Source: Sedimentisphaerales bacterium
Lineage (GTDB): Bacteria; Planctomycetota; Phycisphaerae; Sedimentisphaerales; SG8-4
Reading direction: 5' to 3'
Length of the DNA stretch: 37,475 nucleotides
Assembly (NCBI GenBank): GCA_016932895.1
Contig: JAFGCA010000710.1
Span: forward strand, 1-37,475
Positions within the stretch are counted from its first letter, which is position 1, and each line of letters begins with the position of its first letter. The position numbers were made by a program, and so were the translations under genes. Positions 8,022-17,998 of the stretch are shown here, in pieces. The notes beneath the pieces are model-generated. The model worked only from the letters and a program-made list of their open reading frames with translations. It ran no database searches and was not told the DNA's origin.

Positions 8022-9629
8022 TCAGGTCCTCGGCTTCTTGATGGGCCAGGGCTGGACGCCGCAGCGCTTCGCCCAGGCGTCGTACAGGCTCTTCAGCGTC
8101 GCGACCTTCTTCGGATGTGTCCCGGCCAGGTTGTTCAACTCCGTGCGGTCGGCCTCCAGGTCGTAGAGCTCCCACGCGCCGCCGTGGGCCGAGACGAGCT
8201 TCCACTTGCCCTGACGCACCGCCCGGTTGCCCTCGTGCTCCCAGAAGATCGCGTCGTGCCCTCGGCGCATGCCGTCCCGGAAGATCGGCAGCAGGCTCTT
8301 GCCCTCCAGTGGCGTCACTTCTTTGCCCTTGTGGGTCTTGGGGTACTCCGCGCCGGCGGCATCGAGACACGTGGCCATGACGTCGATGATGTGACCGACC
8401 TCGGGGGTCAGCGTTCCGCCCTTGCTGATCACCGCGGGCCAATAGGCGATAAACGGCGTGGCGATTCCGCCCTCGTGGACCCAATGCTTGTACCGGCGAA
8501 ACGGCGTATTGCTCGCGTTGGCCCAGGACAGCCCGTAGCTCATGTACGAATCGACGCCGCCCGGAGGCAGTCCGTTCTTGCGGTTGTCGAATCCCCTCGG
8601 TCCGCCTTCGGCGCAGCCCCCGTTGTCGGCCAGGAACATCACCAGGGTGTTGTCCTCGGCGCCGATCTCCCTGATCTTCGTAAGGACCCGCCCGATGCCG
8701 TAGTCCATGCGTTCGATCTGGGCCGCATAGACCGCCATCTTGTGGTCCATCAGTTCCTTGTCTTTCTCATCGGCCCAGGGCCACGTCTGCTTGTCGCGCG
8801 GCGTCAGCTTCCACGTGTCACGAATGATCCCCATCTCGATCATGCGCCGGCGGCGGCTCTCTCGCAATCGATCCCAACCGTCGCAGTACTTGCCTTTGTA
8901 CCTGGCGATATCCTCGGGCCAGGCGTGCAGCGGCCAGTGCGGCGCGGTATACGGCAGATACAGGAAGAAGGGGTTCTCATCCCGCCCGTATCGATCGATG
9001 AACTTCACCGCGTGATCGCTGAAGGCGTCGGTGACGTAGAAACCTTCCTTCGGCGGCTGGTAGAGTTGGTCGTCCAGGGCCATCTGACGCCGGACGCCCT
9101 TGGCTTTGGCCTTGGTCGGGTCGAAATAGTTGGCCCCTCCGCTGATCAGGCCGAAGTAGCGGTCGAAGCCCCGGTCGGTCGGCCAGTGCGGGCGCGCCTC
9201 CCCGACGTGCCACTTGCCCGACATCAGCGTGCGATAGCCCGCCGGCTTCAGTGCTTCGGCAATCGTCACGCAGCGGTCGTTCAGATAGCCCTGGTACGCG
9301 GGATAGCCCCGGTCCCCCACCATGTGACCGATGCCGGCCTGGTGCGCGTACAGCCCCGTCAACAGGGAAGCCCGGGTGGGGCAGCACCGCGCCCCGTTAT
9401 AAAACTGGGTGAATCGCAGCCCACCTGCGGCCAGCCCGTCGAGGTTCGGCGTGTGGACCTCGCCGCCGTAGCAGCCGATGTCCGAGAACCCCATGTCGTC
9501 GGCCATGATCAAGACAATGTTGGGCCGCCTGGCGGTGCGGGATCGGGCCCGTGCGCCCGCAACCCATCTCGGCAGTACCGACGATACACCGGCCGCCGCG
9601 GTCAATTGAAGGAACTGACGTCGATTCAT
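8022..9629 (-). CDS. Exported S1-family sulfatase (arylsulfatase-like), copy 1
   Basis: A 535-residue formylglycine-dependent sulfatase, which hydrolyses sulfate esters, probably on polysaccharides. The N-terminus carries a twin-arginine signal (NRRQFLQLTAAAG). After it come the calcium-binding MADDMGFSD motif (Asp44-Asp45) and the formylglycine site C82-C-P-T-R86, then SGKWHVG and the later metal-binding segment LADNGG. Start ATG 9629 is chosen because it begins the signal and has GGAG just upstream; the open frame runs further upstream into the relic, but without homology. It is closely related to the sulfatase at 15264-16898 (shared runs such as LNDRCVTIAEALK). The same-strand neighbours, a sugar-isomerase-like enzyme and a sulfatase relic upstream and an acyltransferase downstream, suggest a polysaccharide operon. 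No formylglycine-generating enzyme is in the window. Substrate is unknown. Confidence 0.93.
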   Translation of the reverse strand: MNRRQFLQLTAAAGVSSVLPRWVAGARARSRTARRPNIVLIMADDMGFSDIGCYGGEVHTPNLDGLAAGGLRFTQFYNGARCCPTRASLLTGLYAHQAGIGHMVGDRGYPAYQGYLNDRCVTIAEALKPAGYRTLMSGKWHVGEARPHWPTDRGFDRYFGLISGGANYFDPTKAKAKGVRRQMALDDQLYQPPKEGFYVTDAFSDHAVKFIDRYGRDENPFFLYLPYTAPHWPLHAWPEDIARYKGKYCDGWDRLRESRRRRMIEMGIIRDTWKLTPRDKQTWPWADEKDKELMDHKMAVYAAQIERMDYGIGRVLTKIREIGAEDNTLVMFLADNGGCAEGGPRGFDNRKNGLPPGGVDSYMSYGLSWANASNTPFRRYKHWVHEGGIATPFIAYWPAVISKGGTLTPEVGHIIDVMATCLDAAGAEYPKTHKGKEVTPLEGKSLLPIFRDGMRRGHDAIFWEHEGNRAVRQGKWKLVSAHGGAWELYDLEADRTELNNLAGTHPKKVATLKSLYDAWAKRCGVQPWPIKKPRT

Positions 9630-9660
9630 GTGGTGCTCCGAAGAAATTCCGCTGTTGCGT

Positions 9661-11056
<1,396 letters not shown>

Positions 11057-11275
11057 TTCTATAACTCCTTTTCAAAACTAACCTTGCAGTCGTTTGTCAT
11101 GTCTCACGGGCCACCACGGGATGATACGGCCGGGTCAATACTACGCCAGAATCCATCCCGAGTAAACCGCAAAAACCGCCGTATCGAATCGAGAAGGACC
11201 GTTGGCATCTCCGCTCCGCCCACGAACCGGCGGATTGGACGCTACACTTGCGGCGAGGAAGCGGTCTTGCGCGTC

Positions 11276-13318
11276 TCAGGGGTTGATTTTGGATTTGCTG
11301 GCCTGGGGGGTTCCGCCGTAGGCGCCCATGTTGATGACGCCGGCGTGGGGGGCCGGCTCGGCGCCGACCGGGCCGGTCGGATCGCCTGCGTCGATGCAGG
11401 GACTGGTGACAGCGTCGTTGACCCAGCTTTCGCCGGGCGGGTACCAGCGTCCGGCCTCGGATTGCAGATGATAGTCGCCGTCGCTCCAGACCGCCCCGGC
11501 GTATTCGGGATCGACAGCGGTGCCGGGCTCGTCGGGCGCGGCCCAAAAACCGCGCTGGGCGAACAGTGGATTTGCGTCGAGGTTGCCCGGACCGGGCCAG
11601 CCGCCGGCGACGTTGGTGTGACTGATCGCCAGGTTGCTGTCACCATCCAGAAGGATTCCGGCCGAACCGGCGAGGCCCACAATGCAGTTCGTCATCACAA
11701 CGTCGCTGTCAAGCAACCACACCGCCGCGCCTTCTTCGGACACATGGTTGTCCACGATCGTGCAGTTGACCAGCGCGACGGCGCTGTCGGTGCAATACAC
11801 GGCCGCTCCGTTCCGGCCCGTGGCTCGGTTGCCGACCATTAGACAGTGGGCCACGGTCGGGCTGCTGCCCCTGCAAGCCATGGCTCCGGCCAGCCTTCCG
11901 CCGCCCCGGGTGATGACAAAGCCCATCAGCAGGCAATTCGGGTCCGCCCCTCTGACGAAGCTCACCACCGGCTCGGCTTGGCGTCCTTCAATCACGGGAT
12001 AGCCAGCCCGGCCCGACCCGTTTGGATCGATGCCCGTCACGGTGATGCTCTTGCCTGAAAAACGGATGTTCTCGGCATAGACCCCGGGACGAACGAACAC
12101 GGTAGAGCCCTCGGCCGCTACGTCGATCGCCTCCTGAATCGTGTCGAAGGGGTGCTCGGGCGTACCGTTTTCCTGCGGATCGCTCCCGGTGGCATCGGCC
12201 GGGGCGGGATCATGGGCGGCGTTGTCATCCACACAGACAACATCCAGCGCGCTAATGAAGTTCGCCCGAATCTCGTAGTGTTGAAACATCGCCAGCGACG
12301 CGGGATTGGCGGTTGTCCCCCAGCCTCCGCTCCAACCGATGAACACAAAGCCCGGGTCGGCCAGCGCCTCCAGGGACACGGCGTCGCCGTCCCAATAGAA
12401 GAAGTCTCCTTCCCCGGGACAGACCACCGCGCCGCCAGGGGTGGACGAGAGCTTGAGCCGCCAGCGGTCACAGGGATGCTCGATCTTTATGCCCGGGTTG
12501 TTCGACCGAATCGCGGGAATGTGTGTCTCGCAGGATTGCGGATTCAGAGGGTTGCGTCTGAGATCGAGGCGCTTGAGGCCCTGCAACTCCGCCAGAGCCG
12601 AGATGTCACTGATTTGATTGTCCTCCAGATCGAGCACTTCCAGAAAGATGAGTCCCGAAAGCGCGGCGACATCGGGGATCATATTGCCGTCCAACAGCAG
12701 CGTACGCAAGCTGGTCAGCCCCGACAAAGGAGAGATGTCGGAGATTTCGCAGCCATACAGATGCAGCACTTCCAGGTTGGCCAGTCCGGACAAGGGGGAC
12801 AGGTCGCTGATGTCGTTGAGGGGCACATGCAACTCGTATAGGCCGGTGAGGCCGGCAAGAGGCCCAACATCGGTGATGTCATTGTCGCGGAGAATCAGCG
12901 TCTTGAGATTCGTCAGTCCCGACAGAGGGGAAAGATCGCTGACGAAGTTCCGATGAAGGTCCAGGTGTTCCAGCGCCGTCAGGCCCGACAGGGCAGAGAG
13001 GTCGTGAATCTCATTGATGGAAAGAGACAGCTCCTTCAGGTGGATCAATCCCGCCAGAGCGCTGATGTCGGTGATGCGATTCAGACGCAGCCAGAGGACC
13101 TCCAGATTCGTGGCGTACTCGAGGCCCGTGACGTCCACGATATCGCAGCGAATGCACCGCAGGTCGGTGAGGGTGAGCATGTCGTTCGGGGTGGGCTCGG
13201 GGATCCACAGGGCCTCCTCCACGGCCGCCTGGAGATGCGGATCGGCAAAGTAGACCGGTTCCTCGGCACAGACCATGGTGCAGAGCAATAGCAGGACCAA
13301 CGAATGCTTCAACTGCAT
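11276..13318 (-). CDS. Secreted leucine-rich-repeat and right-handed beta-helix protein
   Basis: A 680-residue exported protein. The Sec signal is MQLKHSLVLLLLCTMVCA. About residues 50-270 hold nine to ten leucine-rich repeats of exactly 22 residues of the SDS22/internalin type (LxxLxLxxNxIxDISxLxGLxx). A short InlB-B-repeat-like segment follows (FVFIGWSGGW), then a DUF1565/beta-helix domain with parallel-helix rungs (TIQEAIDVAAEGSTVFV, CTIVDNHVSEEGAAV). The end matches planctomycete beta-helix proteins (SPCIDAGDPTGPVG, INMGAYGGTPQ). LRRs bind proteins or glycans, and beta helices are common in polysaccharide lyases and adhesins, so binding or degrading surface glycans is an inference. No catalytic residues were recognised, and no PEP-CTERM or other anchor follows. 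Start ATG 13318 begins the signal and has GAGAAGGA upstream; the longer frame to 13444 adds no sensible sequence. Confidence 0.87.
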   Translation of the reverse strand: MQLKHSLVLLLLCTMVCAEEPVYFADPHLQAAVEEALWIPEPTPNDMLTLTDLRCIRCDIVDVTGLEYATNLEVLWLRLNRITDISALAGLIHLKELSLSINEIHDLSALSGLTALEHLDLHRNFVSDLSPLSGLTNLKTLILRDNDITDVGPLAGLTGLYELHVPLNDISDLSPLSGLANLEVLHLYGCEISDISPLSGLTSLRTLLLDGNMIPDVAALSGLIFLEVLDLEDNQISDISALAELQGLKRLDLRRNPLNPQSCETHIPAIRSNNPGIKIEHPCDRWRLKLSSTPGGAVVCPGEGDFFYWDGDAVSLEALADPGFVFIGWSGGWGTTANPASLAMFQHYEIRANFISALDVVCVDDNAAHDPAPADATGSDPQENGTPEHPFDTIQEAIDVAAEGSTVFVRPGVYAENIRFSGKSITVTGIDPNGSGRAGYPVIEGRQAEPVVSFVRGADPNCLLMGFVITRGGGRLAGAMACRGSSPTVAHCLMVGNRATGRNGAAVYCTDSAVALVNCTIVDNHVSEEGAAVWLLDSDVVMTNCIVGLAGSAGILLDGDSNLAISHTNVAGGWPGPGNLDANPLFAQRGFWAAPDEPGTAVDPEYAGAVWSDGDYHLQSEAGRWYPPGESWVNDAVTSPCIDAGDPTGPVGAEPAPHAGVINMGAYGGTPQASKSKINP

Positions 13319-13391
13319 CACGTCCTTCTCCCATACAGGCTGCTTCTGGCGGGACACCCACGGCGCCCGGCTACAACGAGCGCGTTCACTT

Positions 13392-13421
13392 AGTATACTA
13401 AAACAAGCCTTTTCGGGGCAA
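13392..13421 (-). promoter_or_regulatory. Possible promoter for the LRR/beta-helix gene
   Basis: On the - strand TTGCCC (13421-13416) and TATACT (13397-13392) are 18 bp apart, about 75 bp upstream of ATG 13318. The -10 lies within a perfect 12-bp palindrome, TTAGTATACTAA (13390-13401), which could be an operator. Confidence 0.4.
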
Positions 13422-13450
13422 GAAAATTTGTGACCGCGTGACAACGTGCG

Positions 13451-14974
13451 TTACACTTCGGCTCCGTCGCCGACGGATTCCTGCCATCGGTGGATTTGAC
13501 CGGTGAGCCGGCCGACGACGTCGCGATGTCGGACGGAATCGAACAGGTTGGCGGTCTCGCCCGGATCGTCTCTGAGGTTGAACAACTGGGATTTGTCCCT
13601 GTCGCTGAGGCACAGCTTCCAGCCGTCGGGCGCGATGACCGCCCGGCTGCGTTCCTGCTCCAGGTGCTTTTGCTGCTGCTTCGAGGCCAGGCGGGTCCCG
13701 CCGGGCTTGACCTTCATCGCCCCGCTGTCGGGATTCCATTCGATGAAAACGTGCTCCGGCGCAGCGTCCCGCCCCTTCATTAGCGGCACCAGGCTCCGGC
13801 CGGGCAGGCGCGCGGCCCGGGGTTGTCCCATCAGGTCCAGAAGCGTCGGGACCATGTCGATCTGGCTGACCGGCTCGCGCACCAGCCGGCCCGCGCTTTG
13901 CGGTACGCGCACCAACCACGGAATTCTGACCGCCTCCTCGTACATGACGCTCTTCTCCACCATGTGGTGCGATCCCATCATGTCGCCGTGGTCGCTCGTA
14001 TACACCACGATCGTGTCGTCGGCCAGTCCCAATTCCTCCAGCGTCGCGAGAATCGCGCCGACGCTGCGGTCGACCTGTGTCACGAGCCCCCAGTAGCGCG
14101 CGATCAACTCCCTGATGTCCCGCTCGCTCGCCCCGTACTTGGCGCGACAGCACTCGCGCATGATGCGATACCGCAGCGGCTCGTTGTCCTCCAACGGATC
14201 GCGGAAGTTGCCGGGCAGCTCGACCTCCCGGGGATCGTGCTCGTCGTCCAGCGGTCCGAAAAACGGCATGTGCGGCTCGAGGAAATTGACGTAGAGAACA
14301 AACGGCTCGCGCCGGTGCCGCCGGAGGAAATCGCACGCCTTCCTTTCCAGAAATGCGGGCTTGCAATGGTCGAGGGGCCGGCGGGCGGCAAAACTGCGGC
14401 TGAACTTCCCACCGCCGTCGGGCTCGTATCCCCGCTCGACCAGGAACTGGTGGTAGTCGCTGCGCGCCTCGCGGCTGCGTCCTTCGCTGTAATAACGACT
14501 GTAGCCGTCTTCAATCGCCACCCATTCCCGGAAACCGTGCTGGGCGAAAATCTCGTCGCCCAGGTGCCACTTGCCCATGTAGGCGGTGTGGTAGTCCGGA
14601 TCGGCCAGCAGCTCCGGCAGGCACGGGACGTCGGAGGGCAACGGGACGTTGTTCTTGATACACCCGGTAGTGTGCGGCCAGAGCCCCGTCATCACGGCCG
14701 AGCGGTTCGGCGTGCACACCGGCTGCGTCACGTACGCGTTGCGAAAGACCGCGCTCTGCCGGGCCAGCCGGTTCAAGTGCGGCGTGTGAATCCGTCGATT
14801 GCCGTACGCCGCCATCGTGTCGGCCCGCTGCTCGTCCGTCCAGAGAAACAACAGATTCGCCTTGCGCTCTTGCCGAACCGGTGTGGCCGGTCGGGGCCGC
14901 GCCGCGGCCGCCCCGGTCAGCGCCAGCCCCGCCGCCGCCTTCACGAACTCCCGCCTGCTCGTAACCCCACGCAT
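13451..14974 (-). CDS. Exported S1-family sulfatase, a different subfamily (copy 2)
   Basis: A 507-residue sulfatase with a twin-arginine signal (TSRREFVKAAAG), LLFLWTDEQRADTM in place of the DD metal motif, and formylglycine site C87-T-P-N-R91 followed by SAVMTG. Later features are YMGKWHLGD, LYVNFLEPHMPFFGP and the metal-binding YTSDHGDMMG. The DEQRAD/SDHGDMMGSH signature separates it from the two arylsulfatase-like genes here and recalls choline-sulfatase, iduronate-sulfatase and heparan-type enzymes; I cannot assign a subfamily by eye. Start ATG 14974 begins the signal and has GAAAGG upstream; the frame extends further, but through an interspersed repeat. It is divergent from the sulfatase at 15264, across a 289-bp region with promoter-like sites facing both ways. 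Confidence 0.92.
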   Translation of the reverse strand: MRGVTSRREFVKAAAGLALTGAAAARPRPATPVRQERKANLLFLWTDEQRADTMAAYGNRRIHTPHLNRLARQSAVFRNAYVTQPVCTPNRSAVMTGLWPHTTGCIKNNVPLPSDVPCLPELLADPDYHTAYMGKWHLGDEIFAQHGFREWVAIEDGYSRYYSEGRSREARSDYHQFLVERGYEPDGGGKFSRSFAARRPLDHCKPAFLERKACDFLRRHRREPFVLYVNFLEPHMPFFGPLDDEHDPREVELPGNFRDPLEDNEPLRYRIMRECCRAKYGASERDIRELIARYWGLVTQVDRSVGAILATLEELGLADDTIVVYTSDHGDMMGSHHMVEKSVMYEEAVRIPWLVRVPQSAGRLVREPVSQIDMVPTLLDLMGQPRAARLPGRSLVPLMKGRDAAPEHVFIEWNPDSGAMKVKPGGTRLASKQQQKHLEQERSRAVIAPDGWKLCLSDRDKSQLFNLRDDPGETANLFDSVRHRDVVGRLTGQIHRWQESVGDGAEV

Positions 14975-15026
14975 GTCCAGCCTTTCAATCTGCCGTCGCC
15001 AATCAAACCGCCGATACCAGTCCTCC

Positions 15027-15052
15027 GTCATTGCGAGCGAAGCGAAGCAGTC
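15027..15052. repeat. Interspersed GCGAGCGAAGCGAAGC-type repeat unit
   Basis: The stretch from GTCATTGCGAGCG through AAGCGAAGCAGTC matches the short extragenic repeat found in many copies in diverse bacterial genomes. It lies between two divergent sulfatase genes, and it is why the frame of the - strand gene looks artificially long. Confidence 0.5.
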
Positions 15053-15078
15053 TATACTCGCACGATTCATGAAACACG

Positions 15079-15108
15079 ATTGTATCGTACCGCCGCCCCG
15101 GAAAGCAA
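15079..15108 (-). promoter_or_regulatory. Possible promoter for sulfatase copy 2
   Basis: On the - strand TTGCTT (15108-15103) and TACAAT (15084-15079) are separated by 18 bp, about 105 bp upstream of ATG 14974. Sequence match only. Confidence 0.35.
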
Positions 15109-15150
15109 CCATGGTCAACGCCCGGGGCCGGGGCAGCGGCTCCGTTTGTC

Positions 15151-15179
15151 TTGCCCGGGACCTACATTCACTTTAGAAT
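15151..15179 (+). promoter_or_regulatory. Possible promoter for sulfatase copy 3
   Basis: TTGCCC (15151-15156) and TAGAAT (15174-15179) are separated by 17 bp. Transcription would start near 15186, about 40 nt before a short upstream ORF and 78 nt before the sulfatase ATG. Confidence 0.45.
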
Positions 15180-15225
15180 GACACCCAATCGCATCCTGAC
15201 AGTCCAGTCGAAAGGAGGCAGACCG

Positions 15226-15279
15226 ATGAAACGCAACATGCTGATTGGGAGGCAAGTGACATCATGGCGAGTGCGATAG
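15226..15279 (+). CDS. Putative 17-residue upstream ORF overlapping the sulfatase start
   Basis: ATG 15226 follows a very good ribosome site (AAAGGAGG at 15211-15218) and encodes MKRNMLIGRQVTSWRVR before TAG at 15277-15279, overlapping the sulfatase start (15264) by 16 bp in another frame. The sulfatase's own site (GGGAGG) lies inside this ORF. The layout fits translational coupling, with the short ORF setting sulfatase expression. Chance remains possible. Confidence 0.35.
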   Translation: MKRNMLIGRQVTSWRVR

Positions 15280-16898
15280 ACCGGCGAACGTTTCTGAAAT
15301 GGATGGGCAGCGTCTCTCTGGCGGGCTCGGCGCTCGGCAAGGTCCGGGCTTCGGCGAGGCAGGCGGTTCGGCGGCCGAACGTCCTGCTGGTCCTGTGTGA
15401 TGACATGGGGTATTCGGATCTGGGCTGCTTCGGCTCGGAGATCCAGACGCCGAACCTGGACCGGCTGGCCGCCAACGGTCTGCGCATGACGCAATTCTAC
15501 AATGCGGCCCGCTGCTGTCCCACCCGGGCCTCGCTGCTGACGGGCCTGTACCAGCATCAGGCCGGCGTCGGCGCGATGGTCGGCAACCAGGGCACGCCGG
15601 CCTACCAGGGGTTCCTCAACGACCGGTGCGTGACCATCGCCGAGGCTCTGAAAGGGGCGGGCTACCGCACCTACATGTCCGGGAAATGGCACGTCGGCGA
15701 CGAGCGGGGACACTGGCCGCGCGACCGGGGCTTCCAGAGGTACTTCGGCCTGATCAACGGCGCGAGCAACTTCTTCAACAACATCTACTACCGTGACCCG
15801 TCGAAGCAGCAGACCATCCTGCTCGACGACCGGCCCTTCGAGGTCCCGCCGACCACCGAGCAAATGTGGCAGCGCAACGAAGGGTTCTACATGACCGATG
15901 CCTTCACCGATCACGCGCTGGAGTTCCTGGACGGGCACGAGGGCTCCGCCGACCCGTTCTTCTTGTACCTGGCCTACACGGCGCCGCACTGGCCGTTGCA
16001 TGCGTTCCCGGAAGACATCGCCCGGTATCGCGGCAAGTACAAGGTGGGCTGGGACCGCCTCCGCCAGGCGCGCTACCGACGGCAACAGGAGCTCGGCATT
16101 ATCGATGCCTCGGTCAAGCTCTCGCCGCGCCATCCCGAGGTCCCGGCCTGGGAACAGGCCTCCGACGAGATGAAGGAAGAGTCCGACCTGGAGATGGCCA
16201 TCTACGCGGCCATGATCGACCGGATGGATCGGAATCTCGGACGGGTCGTTGAGAAGCTCAAGGCGACCGGGGCGCTGGCCGACACGCTGATCCTCTTCCT
16301 CTCCGACAACGGCGGCTGCCACACGACGCCGAAATTCAAGCATCTCACCGGCGCCCCCGGCGGGCCGAATTCCTTCCCGTGTTACGGCTACATGGGCGCC
16401 AACGTCAGCAACGTTCCGTTCCGAAAGCACAAGCAGTTCATTCACGAAGGCGGCATCGCCACGCCCATGATCGCGCACTACCCGCGCCTGATCGAGGGCG
16501 GGCGCATCGACAACCAGCCCGGGCACATCATCGACATCATGCCCACGCTCCTGGATCTCGGCGGGGCGTCCTATCCCGCGGTCCGCGCGGGCAAAGCGAC
16601 GTTGCCTCTCCAGGGCATCAGCCTCCGCCCGGTCTTCGAGGGCAGGACGCTCGCGCGCGCGGATCCGCTGTTCTGGGAGCACGTGGGCAACCGCGGCGTC
16701 CGCATCGGCGACTGGAAGCTCGTGGCCGCCAAGCCGGACCTCCAGTGGGAACTCTACGACCTCAAGCAGGACCGGGCCGAGCTCAACGACCTGAGCGACA
16801 GGTTTCCGCAAAAGAAGCAGGAGCTGCTCGCTGTCTACGAGGAATGGGCCCGGCGGAACCATGTCAGGCCCTGGCCGCGAAAGAAGCAGAAACGCTGA
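15264..16898 (+). CDS. Exported S1-family sulfatase (arylsulfatase-like), copy 3
   Basis: A 544-residue sulfatase with a twin-arginine signal (DRRTFLKWMGSVSLAGSA), the metal motif LCDDMGYSD (Asp46-Asp47), the formylglycine site C84-C-P-T-R88, SGKWHVGDERG, LAYTAPHWPLHAFPEDIA and LSDNGGCHTTP. It is plainly a paralogue of the sulfatase at 8022-9629, sharing PAYQGFLNDRCVTIAEALK-type blocks along its length. It should hydrolyse sulfate esters after export; substrate unknown. ATG 15264 has GGGAGG upstream and lies inside a short overlapping ORF. Divergent from sulfatase copy 2. Maturation needs a formylglycine-generating enzyme or anaerobic equivalent encoded elsewhere. Confidence 0.94.
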   Translation: MASAIDRRTFLKWMGSVSLAGSALGKVRASARQAVRRPNVLLVLCDDMGYSDLGCFGSEIQTPNLDRLAANGLRMTQFYNAARCCPTRASLLTGLYQHQAGVGAMVGNQGTPAYQGFLNDRCVTIAEALKGAGYRTYMSGKWHVGDERGHWPRDRGFQRYFGLINGASNFFNNIYYRDPSKQQTILLDDRPFEVPPTTEQMWQRNEGFYMTDAFTDHALEFLDGHEGSADPFFLYLAYTAPHWPLHAFPEDIARYRGKYKVGWDRLRQARYRRQQELGIIDASVKLSPRHPEVPAWEQASDEMKEESDLEMAIYAAMIDRMDRNLGRVVEKLKATGALADTLILFLSDNGGCHTTPKFKHLTGAPGGPNSFPCYGYMGANVSNVPFRKHKQFIHEGGIATPMIAHYPRLIEGGRIDNQPGHIIDIMPTLLDLGGASYPAVRAGKATLPLQGISLRPVFEGRTLARADPLFWEHVGNRGVRIGDWKLVAAKPDLQWELYDLKQDRAELNDLSDRFPQKKQELLAVYEEWARRNHVRPWPRKKQKR

Positions 16899-16952
16899 TC
16901 CCGGCGGCCTTCTCTTTCGCGGGAATCGAAGGGGCCACGCGGTTCGGGCGCG

Positions 16953-17126
16953 TCAGGCGCCGGCCACCCTCATGACCGCCAGGACGGCGAGCAGGCAGAG
17001 TACAAGCACGGCGGCCCTCACGATCCGCATGGATCGCGTCGTCGGCTTTATCACCGTCCAGACAAAGCCGAAAATGGCCGCCGTTAACAGCAGCCGCAGA
17101 AAAAACAATACGATATCCGCAATCAT
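16953..17126 (-). CDS. Small two-helix membrane protein, probably leaderless
   Basis: A 57-residue ORF starting ATG 17126 on the - strand. It has two hydrophobic helices, IVLFFLRLLLTAAIFGFVW and VRAAVLVLCLLAVLAVM, separated by a basic loop (KPTTRSMRI). A near-consensus promoter (TTGACA-18-TATAAT) ends only seven bases before the ATG, so the message would start at or next to the start codon; no ribosome site exists. The gene ends 55 bp from the convergent sulfatase. I do not recognise the family. The alternation of Leu/Val/Ala helices and basic turns supports a real protein, but the short length leaves doubt. Confidence 0.5.
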   Translation of the reverse strand: MIADIVLFFLRLLLTAAIFGFVWTVIKPTTRSMRIVRAAVLVLCLLAVLAVMRVAGA

Positions 17127-17132
17127 TCAACT

Positions 17133-17162
17133 ATTATATCCCATTTTAACATAGCGTGTCAA
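17133..17162 (-). promoter_or_regulatory. Near-consensus sigma-70 promoter
   Basis: On the - strand TTGACA (17162-17157) and TATAAT (17138-17133), both perfect consensus hexamers, are 18 bp apart. The expected start point is about 17126, the A of an ATG. Confidence 0.8.
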
Positions 17163-17399
17163 GTTCATTTTACCTATTTCAACGAGCGGCGGTTTCAAAC
17201 ACCGGGGGGCCCGCGCAGGGCGACGTGCAGGTGAGACCGACCCGGCACGTGCGCCGAGCCGAAAGCCGTCCGGGAGGTGCTACGTCTTCGCGTGGGGGCC
17301 CGTGCAGAGCAGCAAAAAATATTTCGCCGGCGGCCCGGCGCCTGCCCCGCACCGCGGAACGGGCCCTGGCGATACTGGTAGGGCTGTTAGAGGTCTACT

Positions 17400-17549
17400 A
17401 TGGCAAGAAAAAGGCCATCCCATAAGTCGTTCTATACGGCAAATATCCATAAAATAGCGCCATCCCGGCTAAAGAAATCCGTCGGCATGCGCCGAGAAGC
17501 ATGCGATGGGATATGTCGTGTTTTCGAACGTGTTGGGAATCCGTTGTAG
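17400..17549 (+). CDS. Possible 49-residue basic peptide
   Basis: ATG 17400, preceded by AGAGG at six bases, opens a frame for 49 residues beginning MARKRPSHKSFYTANIHKIA and ending RVFERVGNPL. It is strongly basic and has no hydrophobic helix. It ends 11 bp before the small membrane protein gene at 17561, so the two could be an operon. No family was recognised. The same bases also form inverted repeats (CCATC 17460-17464 with GATGG 17505-17509), so the region may instead be a structured 5' leader. Confidence 0.28.
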   Translation: MARKRPSHKSFYTANIHKIAPSRLKKSVGMRREACDGICRVFERVGNPL

Positions 17550-17560
17550 GAGAAATGGTC

Positions 17561-17797
17561 ATGCAGTACCTGCAGGAATTGAAAAAATGGCTTGGTGAGA
17601 TCACGGAAATTGCTCTGTTGCTGGTGGCCCTGGGGATCGTGATCGAGATCCTCTTCGGCCAGAGGGTGGCGTTCTTCGGTGGGGTCGTGGCGAATCTGAC
17701 GACCCTGCTGAACACGCTCGGTGAGAACGGCCTGGTCGGGCTGATTGCCCTGGCGATTATTCTCTTCCTCTTCCATCGCAGGAAGGCCGTGGCGTAG
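17561..17797 (+). CDS. Small two-helix membrane protein, unknown function
   Basis: A 78-residue protein from ATG 17561, the start best placed after AGGAG; ATG 17555 is too close to it. It has an amphipathic N-terminus (MQYLQELKKWLGEI), a first helix (IALLLVALGIVIEILFG), a loop with FFGGVVANLTTLLNTLG, a second helix (LVGLIALAIILFLF) and a basic end HRRKAVA that should face the cytoplasm. I do not recognise the family. It converges on another small membrane-protein gene at 17999-18226. The region 16899-18740 holds only such small genes. Confidence 0.7.
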   Translation: MQYLQELKKWLGEITEIALLLVALGIVIEILFGQRVAFFGGVVANLTTLLNTLGENGLVGLIALAIILFLFHRRKAVA

Positions 17798-17998
17798 ATG
17801 CTGAATCTCAGCGGTGAACGGTGCGGGCGGCCCGCCGGCGCGGGCCGCTATCGTTCATCGGTCCCGCTGCGGTCCGTCATACGGATCGTCTTGCCACGCC
17901 CCCGGACAGGATCGCCACAGAGCCCGCATCGCACAGCCAACGACGCGATCGCGCAGGCTCGCGCGACGCCCGGAGCAGAGCAAGCCGAAAACCGCGCG

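Noticed and set aside
17156..17425. 89-codon frame upstream of the small membrane gene
   Set aside because: No ribosome site, mixed composition and it crosses a strong opposite-strand promoter.
17828..17847. Hairpin between convergent small membrane genes as terminator
   Set aside because: The 7-bp GC stem lacks a T-tract on either strand.
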